A stretch of DNA of 64,000 nt from Stenotrophomonas maltophilia (GCF_006970445.1 NZ_CP033877.1:2984750-3048749); one strand, 5' to 3'; positions 1 through 9,058 are shown, numbered from the stretch's first letter. Numbers and translations: made by a program. The notes: generated from the sequence alone by a model not told the origin.

Positions 1-405
1 CTGCAGGCGCAGATCGCCATCGCCCGTGAAGCCGCCGGCCAGGCGCCCGATGCCGCGCCTGCAGCGCCACCGGCGCTGCTGCAGGTGCGCGTGCAGCTGC
101 CTGCGCTGAACGACGCCGAGTGGCCCGCCAGCACCCAGGTGTTCGTACTGGCGCGGGCCGTGGGTGGACCGCCGATGCCGGTGGCCGCACGCAAGCTGCC
201 GCTGAGCGGATTCCCGGACACGGTCGGGCTGGGCGACGGTGACAGCCCGATGCCGACCGCACCGCTGTCGGCCCATCGCGAAGTGGAAGTGCTGGCACGC
301 ATCTCGCGCACCGGCAGCGCCAATCGCGGTGAGGACGACCTGCAGAGCGTACCGGTGAAGGTAAGCCTGCCGCACCAGGGCGTGGTGGAGCTGCGGTTCC
401 CGTAG
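1..405 (+). CDS. ccmI: CcmI/CycH C-terminal part (cytochrome c biogenesis), 5' truncated by window edge
   Basis: The frame is open from the first base of the window and ends at a TAG, giving the last 134 residues. The visible part resembles the periplasmic C-terminal domain of CcmI/CycH: a short Ala/Pro linker, then a beta-rich segment with VFVLARAVGGPPMPVAARK, followed by LSAHREVEVLARISRTGSA. In this family the protein holds apocytochrome c for the haem lyase CcmF-CcmH in the periplasm. The N-terminal membrane and TPR parts lie outside the window. The stop codon is the TAG of a GTAG palindromic unit starting at 402, so the repeat supplies the end of the gene. Assignment rests on recalled family motifs. 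Confidence 0.75.
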   Translation: MQAQIAIAREAAGQAPDAAPAAPPALLQVRVQLPALNDAEWPASTQVFVLARAVGGPPMPVAARKLPLSGFPDTVGLGDGDSPMPTAPLSAHREVEVLARISRTGSANRGEDDLQSVPVKVSLPHQGVVELRFP

Positions 406-477
406 TGCCGGCCGCTGGCCGGCAACCACGCAGGCGCATCAGGATTCATGAGGTTGCCGGCCAACGGCCGGCACTAC
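402..477. repeat. SMAG (GTAG) palindromic pair
   Basis: Two head-to-head units lie at 402-426 and 453-477. Each has GTAGTGCCGGCC, a short loop and GGCCGGCA(AC), and they are inverted relative to each other with a 26-base spacer. This is the layout of the S. maltophilia SMAG/REP family. The first unit overlaps the stop codon of ccmI. Confidence 0.9.
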
Positions 478-540
478 CTGCATCGACGATGGAAACCAGC
501 GTGTCGCCAGCTCCACATGCGGCCCCGCTAGAATGCGTGC

Positions 541-1653
541 ATGACCGAATTCATCCCGCCCGGCACCCGCTTCCACGCCCTGCCCTCGCCCTTCCCGTTC
601 AAGCGCGGTGGCGCCCTGCATGGCGCACGGGTGGCCTACGAGACCTGGGGAACGCTGGCGGCTGACGCCAGCAATGCGATCCTGATCGTGACCGGCCTGT
701 CGCCGGATGCGCATGCGGCGGCCAACGAGGCCAATCCGGCACCGGGCTGGTGGGAAGCGATGGTTGGCCCCGGCAAACCCATCGATACCAACCGCTGGTT
801 CGTGGTGTGCGTGAATTCGCTGGGCAGCTGCAAGGGCTCGACCGGCCCCGCTTCGCTCAACCCCGCCAGCGGTGAGCCCTACCGCCTGGACTTCCCCGAG
901 CTGTCGATCGAAGACGGCGCTCGCGCCGCGATCGAAGTCGTGCGTGCGCTGGGCATCGGGCAGCTGGCCTGCGTGGTCGGCAATTCCATGGGCGGCATGA
1001 CCGCGCTGGCCGTCCTGATGCTGCACCCGGGCATTGCGCGCAGCCACGTCAACATTTCCGGCAGTGCGCAGGCGCTGCCATTCTCGATCGCGATCCGCTC
1101 GCTGCAGCGCGAGGCCATCCGTCTCGACCCGCGCTGGAATGGCGGCCACTACGACGATGCCGAGTACCCTGAGTCCGGCATGCGCATGGCGCGCAAGCTG
1201 GGCGTGATCACCTATCGCTCGGCCCTGGAGTGGGATGGCCGCTTCGGCCGCGTGCGGCTGGATTCGGACCAGGCCGACGACGATCCGTTCGGCCTCGAAT
1301 TCCAGGTGGAAAGCTACCTGGAAGGCCATGCACGGCGCTTCGTGCGCTTCTTCGATCCCAACTGCTATCTGTACCTGAGCCGCTCGATGGACTGGTTCGA
1401 CCTGGCCGAGTATGCCGACGGCGACGTGCTGGCCGGGCTGGCGAAGATCCGGGTGGAGAAGGCGCTGGCGATCGGCGCCAACACCGACATCCTGTTCCCC
1501 GTGCAGCAACAGCAACAGGTCGCCGACGGCCTGCGTGCCGGCGGTGCCGATGCGCACTTCATCGGCCTGGAATCGCCGCAGGGCCATGATGCCTTCCTCG
1601 TCGATTTCGAGCGTTTCGGCCCGGCCGTGCGCGGCTTCCTCGACACGCTGTAA
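541..1653 (+). CDS. metX: MetX-family homoserine/serine O-acyltransferase (probable serine O-succinyltransferase)
   Basis: 370 residues, an alpha/beta-hydrolase of the MetX family. The nucleophile elbow is GNSMGGM (about residue 150), and the C-terminal Asp and His lie in GANTDILFP and QGHDAF. Members transfer an acyl group from acyl-CoA to the hydroxyl of homoserine or serine. Published work on MetX-family specificity assigned xanthomonad members to serine O-succinylation, feeding cysteine synthesis rather than classical methionine synthesis. I infer the same here but cannot prove specificity by eye. The elbow reads GNSMGG where acetyltransferases usually have GGSMGG. The ATG start is the first after the repeat pair. 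A DUF1294 gene starts directly at the stop codon. Confidence 0.85.
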   Translation: MTEFIPPGTRFHALPSPFPFKRGGALHGARVAYETWGTLAADASNAILIVTGLSPDAHAAANEANPAPGWWEAMVGPGKPIDTNRWFVVCVNSLGSCKGSTGPASLNPASGEPYRLDFPELSIEDGARAAIEVVRALGIGQLACVVGNSMGGMTALAVLMLHPGIARSHVNISGSAQALPFSIAIRSLQREAIRLDPRWNGGHYDDAEYPESGMRMARKLGVITYRSALEWDGRFGRVRLDSDQADDDPFGLEFQVESYLEGHARRFVRFFDPNCYLYLSRSMDWFDLAEYADGDVLAGLAKIRVEKALAIGANTDILFPVQQQQQVADGLRAGGADAHFIGLESPQGHDAFLVDFERFGPAVRGFLDTL

Positions 1654-1998
1654 GTGGCCTGGCGGCGTAACCTCGCACTGGCCGCGTTCGGCGCGTTGAT
1701 CGCGCTGATGATCAGCGGCATGCTGCCGCTGTGGCTGGGCGGCTGGTGCCTGCTGGCCAGTGCGGTGTCGTTCGGCCTGTACGGCCATGACAAGCGCGCG
1801 GCGCAGCGCAAACAATGGCGGATTCCCGAGCGAACCCTGCAGCTGCTGGCCTTTGCCGGTGGTTGGCCGGGTGCACTTCTCGGCCAGGCGCTGTTCCGCC
1901 ACAAGCACCGCAAGGCCGCATTCCAGTGGGTGTTCTGGCTGTGCGTGCTGGCCAACGTGGCCTCGATCGCGGTGATGCTGCGCGAGTTCTCACGGTAA
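1654..1998 (+). CDS. DUF1294 small membrane protein
   Basis: 114 residues with a GTG start immediately after the upstream TAA (zero spacing), so translation is probably coupled to the acyltransferase gene. There are about three hydrophobic segments: near residues 6-24, 27-40 and 90-110. The motif YGHDKRAAQ, followed by RIPERTLQLLAFAGGWPGALLGQ and FRHKHRKAAFQ, is typical of DUF1294. The function of this family is unknown. Some relatives carry an N-terminal cold-shock domain, which is absent here. Nothing suggests a role beyond co-transcription. Confidence 0.75.
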   Translation: MAWRRNLALAAFGALIALMISGMLPLWLGGWCLLASAVSFGLYGHDKRAAQRKQWRIPERTLQLLAFAGGWPGALLGQALFRHKHRKAAFQWVFWLCVLANVASIAVMLREFSR

Positions 1999-2010
1999 CC
2001 ACCCGCTGAG

Positions 2011-2086
2011 GTAGTGCCGGCCGCTGGCCGGCAACGCCATGATGTTCGACGCGGATGCGTGGTTGCCGGCCAGCGGCCGGCACTAC
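2011..2086. repeat. SMAG (GTAG) palindromic pair
   Basis: Units at 2011-2035 and 2062-2086, inverted, differ from the first pair only in loop bases. They sit between the convergent ends of the DUF1294 gene and cydC and could serve as mRNA 3' end structures for both. Confidence 0.9.
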
Positions 2087-2089
2087 CAT

Positions 2090-3763
2090 TCACGCTTCGC
2101 GCACCAGAACCCCATCGCGCAACCGGTACTGCGCATCAACCACGCCTTCGGGCAGGTCGTCGTGGGTGATCATCAACAGGCTGCGCCCGTCCAGCAACCC
2201 GGAAAGGTCCTGCAACAGCGCGCGTGCGGTATCCACGTCGAGGCCTTCGGTTGGTTCGTCCAGCAACAGGATCGGCGCATTGCGCAGCAGTGCACGGGCC
2301 AGCGCCAACCGCCGCGCCTGGCCGGCCGACATCGTCGCGCCGTTCTCGCCCACCCAGGCCTGCAGGCCGCCGTTGCGCTCGGCCCATTCGCCCAGGCGCA
2401 CGCGGCGCAGCACCGCCCACAAGGCGGCGTCGCTGGCATCGGGATCACCCAACCGCAGGTTTTCCGCCACGCTGCCGGCAAACACCGGCGCGTTCTGTGG
2501 CAGCCACGCCAGCTGCCGGTGCCACTCGGCCTGGGCGAAATCACGCAGGTCGCGGCCACCATATGTCAGCCGTCCCTGCTGCGGATCCCATAACCGCAGC
2601 AGCAGGCTGGACAGGGTGGTCTTGCCACTGCCGCTGTCGCCGCGGATGGCGATGCGCTCGCCCGGCGCGAGGGTCAACTGCAAGCCGGACAACACCGGCC
2701 GCGCGGCACCCGGCCACTGGAAATGCACGTCATCCCAGTGAACGCGCGCGGCCTGCGGCACCGGCTGCGGCACCTGCGGATCGTCCACCGTCGGCGGTTG
2801 CTCGACGATCGCCTGCAACCGATCGGCGGCGATACGCCCGGACTGCAGCGACTGCCAGGCCAGGCCCATGCCGGCCCACAGCTCGATCAACGCCACGGTC
2901 AGGAACACCAACCCTGCGGCCATTTCCGGCGCAATGCGTTGCTGCTGGGCCGCGTGCAGGGCCAATGCCAGCATCGCCACCAGGCCCAGCCCGGCCACCA
3001 AGCCGTGCAGGGTCGAGGCCGCGATCAGGCGCCAGCGACGGCGGCGGTCGCGGGAGGCCAGCTGCTTGGCTGCCACGCGTACTTTCAACTGCCACGCCGC
3101 ATCGGCATGCAGCGCGGCCAGATCACCCGCCCCTTCCAGCCCTTCAAAGGCCGCGGTACGCAAAGCGGCGCGATGCGCGGCACGGTCCGCCTCTTCATCG
3201 TCGTGGCCACGCACGCCCAGCCACGGCACGCCGAAAGCGATCAGCAACGCGAGCACCGCCAGCAGCACCGCCGCCGCCGGCAGGATCAACGCCGCCGATA
3301 CAACTGCAACCAGCGACAGCGCGCCCAACGCCACCAGCGGCCCGATCGCGCGCACCAGCAGGCCATCCACTTCGCCGATGTCCCCCAGCAGCCGCGCCAG
3401 CAGCTCGCCGGTACGCGTAGCCCCCAACCGTGCCGGAGCAAGTGGCAGCGCGCGGCGGAAGAACCACACGCGCAGATCGCGGGCGATGCGCAGAGTGGCA
3501 TCGTGACCGACCAGCTTTTCGAAATAGCGCGACACGATGCGCGCCATGGTCAAGCCACGTATACCCGCCGATGGCGAGAAGAAATTGAAACCCTGCGCCA
3601 ACCCCGCCGCACCAGCCAGCGCGGCAGCGGTGAGGAAACCACCGGACAGGCCCAGCAATGCGGTGCCGGCCAGCATCGTGGTCCACAGCAGCAGCACGGT
3701 CAGCAACAGGCGCGGACGATGGCGCAGGAATACCGCGCGCAGCGAATCGGGCGAACGGTTCAT
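2090..3763 (-). CDS. cydC: CydC, ABC exporter subunit for cytochrome bd assembly
   Basis: 557 residues. An N-terminal six-helix exporter domain (to about residue 310) precedes an ATPase domain with Walker A GDSGSGKTT, signature MSAGQARRLALARALL and Walker B ILLLDEPTEGLD. CydDC is the inner-membrane heterodimer that exports thiols (glutathione/cysteine) and is needed to assemble cytochrome bd. The open frame extends further upstream, but the ATG at 3763 forms an ATGA overlap with the cydD stop and starts at MNRSPDSLRAV, so I use it. It is the second gene of a cydDC pair divergent from cydABX. Confidence 0.92.
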   Translation of the reverse strand: MNRSPDSLRAVFLRHRPRLLLTVLLLWTTMLAGTALLGLSGGFLTAAALAGAAGLAQGFNFFSPSAGIRGLTMARIVSRYFEKLVGHDATLRIARDLRVWFFRRALPLAPARLGATRTGELLARLLGDIGEVDGLLVRAIGPLVALGALSLVAVVSAALILPAAAVLLAVLALLIAFGVPWLGVRGHDDEEADRAAHRAALRTAAFEGLEGAGDLAALHADAAWQLKVRVAAKQLASRDRRRRWRLIAASTLHGLVAGLGLVAMLALALHAAQQQRIAPEMAAGLVFLTVALIELWAGMGLAWQSLQSGRIAADRLQAIVEQPPTVDDPQVPQPVPQAARVHWDDVHFQWPGAARPVLSGLQLTLAPGERIAIRGDSGSGKTTLSSLLLRLWDPQQGRLTYGGRDLRDFAQAEWHRQLAWLPQNAPVFAGSVAENLRLGDPDASDAALWAVLRRVRLGEWAERNGGLQAWVGENGATMSAGQARRLALARALLRNAPILLLDEPTEGLDVDTARALLQDLSGLLDGRSLLMITHDDLPEGVVDAQYRLRDGVLVREA

Positions 3764-5505
3764 GCGCGCACCGCCTGTGCCGGTTCCACCAAGCGGCCTT
3801 CCGGCAACAGCAGGCAGCGGTCGGCCCACGCGATCACCGCCGGGCTGTGGGTGGCAACCACCACGCTGCGGCCGCGTGCATAGGCGGCCAGGCTGCGCAG
3901 CAACGCCGCTTCGGTATCGGCATCGAGGAACGCGGTGGGTTCATCCAGCAGCAGTACCTGCGGGTCGCGCAGCAGCAGGCGGGCCAGGCCGATGCGCCGT
4001 GCTTCACCACCGGACAGGCCGAAACCACGCTCGCCGATCACGGTATCCAGTCCCTGCGGCAGGCGTTGCGCGAACTGCAGTACCTGCGAGGCCTCGGCGA
4101 CCGCGCGCAGGCGCGCATCGCTGGCACCGGGATCAGCCAGCCGCAGGTTGTCGGCGATGCTGCCGTGGAACAGGTACGGCCGCTGGCTGGCGTACGCCAC
4201 CTGCACGCCGGGCCGCAGCTGCAGCTTGCCGGCACGCGGCGGCAACCACCCCGCCAGCGCTTCCAGCAACGTGCTCTTGCCGGACCCGCTGGGACCGACC
4301 AGGGCCAGGCGCTGGCCCGGTTCCAGCAACACGTCCAGATCCTGCAGCACATCATGTGGCGCACCCAGCGGGCGCAGCACCAGACCCTGCGCCTGCAGCG
4401 GCGGCAGGGCAGCCTCGGCCGGTTCCACCGCCAGCGGAGCAACCTCGCTTTCGATCAAGCCCTGCTCCCCGGGCAGCGACTGCAGCAGGCGCTCTACTTC
4501 GGCGGCCGCGGCCAGTGCATTGGCGCGGTCGTGGTAGTGCGCGGCCAGCCGCCGCAGTGGCGCGTAGAATTCCGGCGCCAGCAGCAGGCAGAACAGGCCG
4601 GCGCCCAGCGTCGGCACCGCTGCATGCAGCGACATCAGGCCCAGATAGCTCAGGCCGAGGTACAGCGCGACCATCGCCACGCTCACCGAGGCGAAGAATT
4701 CCAGCACCGTGGACGACAGGAAGGCGATCCGCAGCACCTTCATCGTGCGCACGCGCACGCCTTCAGCGGCGGCCTCGATCCCTTCCAGTTCGGCCTCGCC
4801 GCGGCCATACAGGCGCAACAGGCCCAGGCCCTTGATGCGGTCGGCGAAGTGTCCGCTCATCCGCGCCAGCTCGCCCAACTGCGCGCGGCCGGCGGCTTCG
4901 GCGCCCCAGCCCACCAGCATCATGAAGAACGGCACCAGCGGTGCGGTGAACAGCAGGATCAACGCCACCACCCAGTCGACCCAGGCGACCGCGGCCAGGA
5001 TCAGCAGTGGCACCACCACCACTTCGGTGCGCACCGGCAGGAAGCCGCTGTAATAGCTTTCGATCGCATCGCCGTGATGCAGCATCAGTTCGCCCAGCTC
5101 GCCGGTGCGTCGCTGGCGCAGCCACAGCGGCCCATGGCCAAGCAGGCGCGCGAACACGCGTTCACGCAGGGCCAACCGCGCGGCATCGGCCACATCGCCG
5201 GCAGCCGCCTGGGTGGCGCTGCCCAGCAGCGTGCGCAGCACCAGGATCACGGCCAGTCCAGCGAGCACCGGCAGGCCTGCGGCCAGCGGCGCGCGCTCCA
5301 CCAGCACCGTCTGCACCAGCCAGGCAATGGCCGCTGCCTGGCCGATCAGCAGTGCACCAGACAGGCTGATGCACAGCGCCGCCAGCCGCTGGCGACCTCG
5401 AGCGGACCGCGCAAGATCGGCCAGCCAGGCAGTGCGGGCGCGCCGCTGGCGGGTCGTTTCGGCGTCCGGGGATTGGCCGTCAGGGGTCGTTTCGGCAGCG
5501 CTCAA
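3760..5505 (-). CDS. cydD: CydD, ABC exporter subunit for cytochrome bd assembly
   Basis: 581 residues. An exporter transmembrane domain is followed by an ATPase domain with Walker A GPSGSGKST, signature LSGGEARRIGLARLLL and Walker B VLLLDEPTAFLD. It pairs with CydC, whose start codon overlaps its stop. The frame begins with a TTG codon at 5505 and I see no ATG or GTG upstream in frame, so the start is tentative. It is transcribed away from cydA, and the 230-base space between them carries an Anr/FNR box that could serve both directions. Confidence 0.9.
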   Translation of the reverse strand: MSAAETTPDGQSPDAETTRQRRARTAWLADLARSARGRQRLAALCISLSGALLIGQAAAIAWLVQTVLVERAPLAAGLPVLAGLAVILVLRTLLGSATQAAAGDVADAARLALRERVFARLLGHGPLWLRQRRTGELGELMLHHGDAIESYYSGFLPVRTEVVVVPLLILAAVAWVDWVVALILLFTAPLVPFFMMLVGWGAEAAGRAQLGELARMSGHFADRIKGLGLLRLYGRGEAELEGIEAAAEGVRVRTMKVLRIAFLSSTVLEFFASVSVAMVALYLGLSYLGLMSLHAAVPTLGAGLFCLLLAPEFYAPLRRLAAHYHDRANALAAAAEVERLLQSLPGEQGLIESEVAPLAVEPAEAALPPLQAQGLVLRPLGAPHDVLQDLDVLLEPGQRLALVGPSGSGKSTLLEALAGWLPPRAGKLQLRPGVQVAYASQRPYLFHGSIADNLRLADPGASDARLRAVAEASQVLQFAQRLPQGLDTVIGERGFGLSGGEARRIGLARLLLRDPQVLLLDEPTAFLDADTEAALLRSLAAYARGRSVVVATHSPAVIAWADRCLLLPEGRLVEPAQAVRA

Positions 5506-5629
5506 GGGGTCTTCACAGGCAACGGGGGAGACACGGCATTGTAGGCGCAGGCAATAGCCGGCCTCTGCGGCCAGCGGTCGCAGTCTTCATCAGGTTGGCA
5601 TACGATCAACCGGGGCACCTGTTCATACA

Positions 5630-5643
5630 TTGATCTGGATCAA
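5630..5643 (+). promoter_or_regulatory. Perfect FNR/Anr box in the cydD-cydA control region
   Basis: TTGATCTGGATCAA matches the consensus TTGAT-N4-ATCAA without a mismatch. It lies about 90 bases before cydA and 124 bases before cydD. Anr/FNR-type regulators act under low oxygen, which fits a high-affinity terminal oxidase. With the centre at -41.5, the cydA start site would fall near 5678. I see no strong -10 hexamer there. Confidence 0.75.
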
Positions 5644-5733
5644 GGCTGTTTGAAGTAGTCGGTCACATCATTCACGTCGTAGACCACCCTTCCCGCCACC
5701 TGCAACGGCACTATCCAACGAGGTAGCCAGGCC

Positions 5734-7317
5734 ATGATTGATCAGACAGTCGTAGAACTGTCGCGGCTGCAATTCGCTCTGACCGCGATGTACCACTTCC
5801 TATTCGTCCCGCTCACGCTTGGCCTGTCCTTCATGGTGGCCATCATGGAGAGCGTGTACGTCATGACCCGCAAGCAGGTCTGGCGGCAGATGACCCTCTT
5901 CTGGGGCACCCTGTTCGGCATCAACTTCGCCATCGGCGTGGCCACCGGCCTGGTGATGGAATTCCAGTTCGGCATGAACTGGTCGTACTACAGCCACTAC
6001 GTGGGTGACATCTTCGGTGCGCCGCTGGCGATCGAAGGCCTGATGGCGTTCTTCCTGGAAGCGACCTTCATCGGCCTGTTCTTCTTCGGCTGGAAGCGCC
6101 TGAGCCCGGTCAAGCACCTCACCGTCACCTGGCTGATGGCGCTGGGCACCAACCTGTCGGCGGTGTGGATCCTGATCGCCAACGGCTGGATGCAGAACCC
6201 GACCGGTGCAGTGTTCAACCCGGAAACGATGCGCATGGAAGTGGTCGACTTCGCTGCGGTTCTGCTGAACCCGGTGGCGCAGGCCAAGTTCGTGCATACC
6301 GTCAGCGCCGGCTACGTGACCGGTGCGATCTTCGTGATGTCGATCAGCGCCCTGTACCTGCTGCGCAACAAGCATCGGGACATGGCCCGCCGCTCGTTCG
6401 CAGTGGCTGCCGCCTTCGGCCTGTTGTCGTCGCTGTCGGTGGTGGTGCTGGGTGACGAGAGCGGTTACGCCGCCAGCGAACACCAGAAGATGAAGCTGGC
6501 CGCGATCGAAGCGATGTGGGAAACCGAGCGTGCGCCGGCCGACTTCACCGCCTTCGGCATTCCCAACCAGGCCACCCACCAGAACGACTACGCGGTGAAG
6601 ATCCCGTACCTGATGGGCCTGATCGCCACCCGTTCGCTGGACCAGCCGATCCCGGGCATCCTGGAACTGGTGGAACGTGCCGAGCACCGCATCCGCGGTG
6701 GCCAGATCGCCTACGGCGCACTGGAACGCGTGAAGAAGGACCGCAACGACCTCGAAGCACGCGAGATGTTCGACCGCCACTGGCAGGATCTCGGCCATGG
6801 CCTGCTGCTGAAGCGCTACCGCGAAGACATCCTCAACGCGACGCCGGAGGAAATCTCCAAGGCTGCGATGGATACCGTGCCGCGCGTGGCCCCGCTGTTC
6901 TGGACCTTCCGCATCATGGCCGGCCTGGGCTTCTACCTGATCGCCTTCTTCGCGCTGGCGTTCTACTTCTCGTGCCGCAACAACTTCCAGGACAAGCGCT
7001 GGTTCCTCAAGCTGGCCGTGTGGTCGCTGCCGGCACCGTGGATCGCGATCGAATGCGGCTGGTTCGTCGCCGAGTACGGCCGCCAGCCGTGGGCGGTGGA
7101 TGGCGTGCTGCCCACCTTCTATGCGGCTTCGGGACTGGCACTGCATGAAATCCTGACCACGCTGGCCGTGTTCACCGGTTTGTACACGGTGCTGCTGGTC
7201 ATCGAGATCAAGCTGATGCTGAAGGCAGTCCGCAAGGGCCCGGATGACATCCTGCCCTCGCTGCAGGCTGACATCCGCCCAGTTTCCCCCACTGCCGTTG
7301 CCCCCGGCCAGGCCTGA
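5734..7317 (+). CDS. cydA: Cytochrome bd ubiquinol oxidase subunit I
   Basis: 527 residues. Visible landmarks are the haem b595 ligand His near residue 21 in YHFLFVPLTLG, the acidic helix GLMAFFLEATFIGLFFFGW, GDESGYAASEHQKMKLAAIEA at the start of the Q-loop, and GRQPWAVDGVLPT near the C-terminus. The long stretch between GDESGY and PRVAPLFWTFRI places it in the long-Q-loop (E. coli-like) class. The protein oxidises quinol and reduces oxygen in the inner membrane together with CydB and CydX. cydB follows after 15 bases with an AGGAG-type site. An Anr box lies upstream. Confidence 0.97.
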   Translation: MIDQTVVELSRLQFALTAMYHFLFVPLTLGLSFMVAIMESVYVMTRKQVWRQMTLFWGTLFGINFAIGVATGLVMEFQFGMNWSYYSHYVGDIFGAPLAIEGLMAFFLEATFIGLFFFGWKRLSPVKHLTVTWLMALGTNLSAVWILIANGWMQNPTGAVFNPETMRMEVVDFAAVLLNPVAQAKFVHTVSAGYVTGAIFVMSISALYLLRNKHRDMARRSFAVAAAFGLLSSLSVVVLGDESGYAASEHQKMKLAAIEAMWETERAPADFTAFGIPNQATHQNDYAVKIPYLMGLIATRSLDQPIPGILELVERAEHRIRGGQIAYGALERVKKDRNDLEAREMFDRHWQDLGHGLLLKRYREDILNATPEEISKAAMDTVPRVAPLFWTFRIMAGLGFYLIAFFALAFYFSCRNNFQDKRWFLKLAVWSLPAPWIAIECGWFVAEYGRQPWAVDGVLPTFYAASGLALHEILTTLAVFTGLYTVLLVIEIKLMLKAVRKGPDDILPSLQADIRPVSPTAVAPGQA

Positions 7318-7332
7318 GGCAGGAGAATCCAG

Positions 7333-8487
7333 ATGGAATTCATTGCACTTGATTACACCACGCTCCGCGTGATCTGGTGGCTGCTGCTCGGCATCCTGCT
7401 GATCGGCTGGGCCGTGATGGATGGTTTCGATCTTGGTGTCGGCACGCTGCTGCCGTTCGTGGCCAAGACCGATGAAGAACGCCGGCTGGTGATCAACACC
7501 GTCGGCCCGGTGTGGGAAGGCAACCAGGTCTGGCTGGTGCTGGGTGGCGGCGCGATCTTCGCCGCATGGCCGCCGCTGTATGCGGTCAGCTTCTCCGGCT
7601 TCTACCTGGCGGTGTTTGCGATGCTGTTCGGGCTGATCCTGCGCCCGGTCGGCTTCAAGTACCGCAGCAAGCTGCCGTCCAAGCGCTGGCGCGACAACTG
7701 GGACCGCGTGCTGTTCATCGGCGGCCTGCTGCCGGGCCTGATCGCCGGCGTCGCCGTCGGCAACGTGCTGCTGGGTGTGCCATTCCACTTCGATGACACC
7801 CTGCGCGTGACCTACACCGGTTCGTTCTTCGGCCTGCTCACGCCGTTCGCGCTCATCGCCGGCCTGATCAGCGTGGCCATGCTGGTATCGCATGGTGCGG
7901 CCATGCTGGTGATCAAGACCGACGGCCCGGTGGCCGAGCGTGCCGCGCGTTATGGCAGTGTCGCGGCCATCATCAGCTTCGTGCTGTTCGCCGTCGCCGG
8001 CGCCTGGGTGGCCTTCGGCCTGCCGGGTTATCAGATCACCTCGCAGGTGGTCACCGATGGCCCGACCAATCCGCTGCTGAAGACCGCCGAGCTGGGTACG
8101 GCGGCCGGTGGCTGGCTGCGCAACTACAGCACCATGCCGGCGACCCTGGTGTTCCCGGTGCTGGGCCTGCTGGGCGCACTGGCCAGCGCGGTGCTGCTGC
8201 GCGCACGTCGTGGTGGCCTGGCCTTCATCGCCTCGGGCGCGTCGATTGCCGGCATCATCCTGACCGTCGGCTTCGCCATCTTCCCGTTCCTGCTGCCGTC
8301 CTCCAGCCAGCCCACCTCCAGCCTGACCGTCTGGGACAGCTCGTCCAGCCATCTGACGCTGTGGGTCATGCTGCTGGCCACGGCCATCTTCCTGCCGATC
8401 ATCATCGCCTACACCACCTGGGTGTACCGCGTGCTGAAGGGCAAGACGACGGTCGAGGAAATGGGCGACAACCCCAACGCTTACTGA
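7333..8487 (+). CDS. cydB: Cytochrome bd ubiquinol oxidase subunit II
   Basis: 384 residues, multi-helix membrane protein. The N-terminal motif is WWLLLGILLIGWAVMDGFDLGVGTLLPF, and GPVWEGNQVWLVLGGGAIFAAWP follows; both are hallmarks of CydB. It is the structural partner of CydA. The ATG follows the cydA stop by 15 bases with GGCAGGAGAA upstream. The length agrees with the family (about 380). Confidence 0.97.
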   Translation: MEFIALDYTTLRVIWWLLLGILLIGWAVMDGFDLGVGTLLPFVAKTDEERRLVINTVGPVWEGNQVWLVLGGGAIFAAWPPLYAVSFSGFYLAVFAMLFGLILRPVGFKYRSKLPSKRWRDNWDRVLFIGGLLPGLIAGVAVGNVLLGVPFHFDDTLRVTYTGSFFGLLTPFALIAGLISVAMLVSHGAAMLVIKTDGPVAERAARYGSVAAIISFVLFAVAGAWVAFGLPGYQITSQVVTDGPTNPLLKTAELGTAAGGWLRNYSTMPATLVFPVLGLLGALASAVLLRARRGGLAFIASGASIAGIILTVGFAIFPFLLPSSSQPTSSLTVWDSSSSHLTLWVMLLATAIFLPIIIAYTTWVYRVLKGKTTVEEMGDNPNAY

Positions 8488-8541
8488 TTGCCGGTGTGCT
8501 GGCCCACGGCCGGCACACCCCCTGGACATAGGAGATTGACC

Positions 8542-8655
8542 ATGTGGTATTTCGCCTGGATTCTCGGTGCCGGACTGGCCTCGGTCGTGGCCATCCTCAA
8601 CGGGATGTGGTTCGAAGCGCGCGAAAGCGCCCGCACCGACAACAACGTGCATTGA
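8542..8655 (+). CDS. cydX: CydX, small subunit of cytochrome bd oxidase
   Basis: A 37-residue protein beginning MWYFAWILGAGLASVVAI and ending in a charged, polar tail. One transmembrane helix is followed by NGMWFEARESA, matching the CydX/YbgT pattern (MWYFAWILG... N..WYE). It stabilises the haems of cytochrome bd. The start has a GGAG site 8 bases upstream (ATAGGAGATTGACC). The stop lies 56 bases before the first tRNA-Pro gene, so the operon is cydABX. Confidence 0.95.
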   Translation: MWYFAWILGAGLASVVAILNGMWFEARESARTDNNVH

Positions 8656-8711
8656 AACTGTAAAAAAGGGTTGCCGACAGGGCCTTCACACGGTATCTTA
8701 GGCGGCTCCTT

Positions 8712-8788
<77 letters not shown>

Positions 8789-8805
8789 CTCAAGTGGTCG
8801 CATTG

Positions 8806-8834
8806 AAGCCTGGTGAAGTCGTCCAGGCTTTTTT
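8806..8834 (+). terminator. Intrinsic terminator after tRNA-Pro copy 1
   Basis: AAGCCTGG and CCAGGCTT form an 8-bp stem with a 9-base loop, followed by a T-run to 8834. Confidence 0.85.
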
Positions 8835-8928
8835 GTTCCCTGAAGTGGCACTGCTTCGGCAGTGTGAAGAAAACAGCATTCACCCCTTGCCGCCATCGGG
8901 GTGAATCGCTAGAATAGGCGGCTCCCTT

Positions 8929-9005
<77 letters not shown>

Positions 9006-9021
9006 CTTCGGTGGTCACCAA

Positions 9022-9058
9022 GAAGCCTGGAAGACATCACTGTCCTCCGGGTTTTTTT
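9022..9058 (+). terminator. Intrinsic terminator after tRNA-Pro copy 2
   Basis: An imperfect stem (CCTGGA...TCCTCCGGG) is followed by seven T. It shares the AAGCCTGG start of the first terminator, but the distal arm has diverged. Confidence 0.65.

Noticed and set aside
439..1908. 489-codon minus-strand frame opposite the MetX-family gene
   Set aside because: Shadow frame; composition only reflects the complementary strand.
5800..8652. 950-codon open frame antisense to cydAB
   Set aside because: It is the mirror of high-GC codon bias opposite two certain membrane protein genes; His/Gln/Arg-rich with no family motif.
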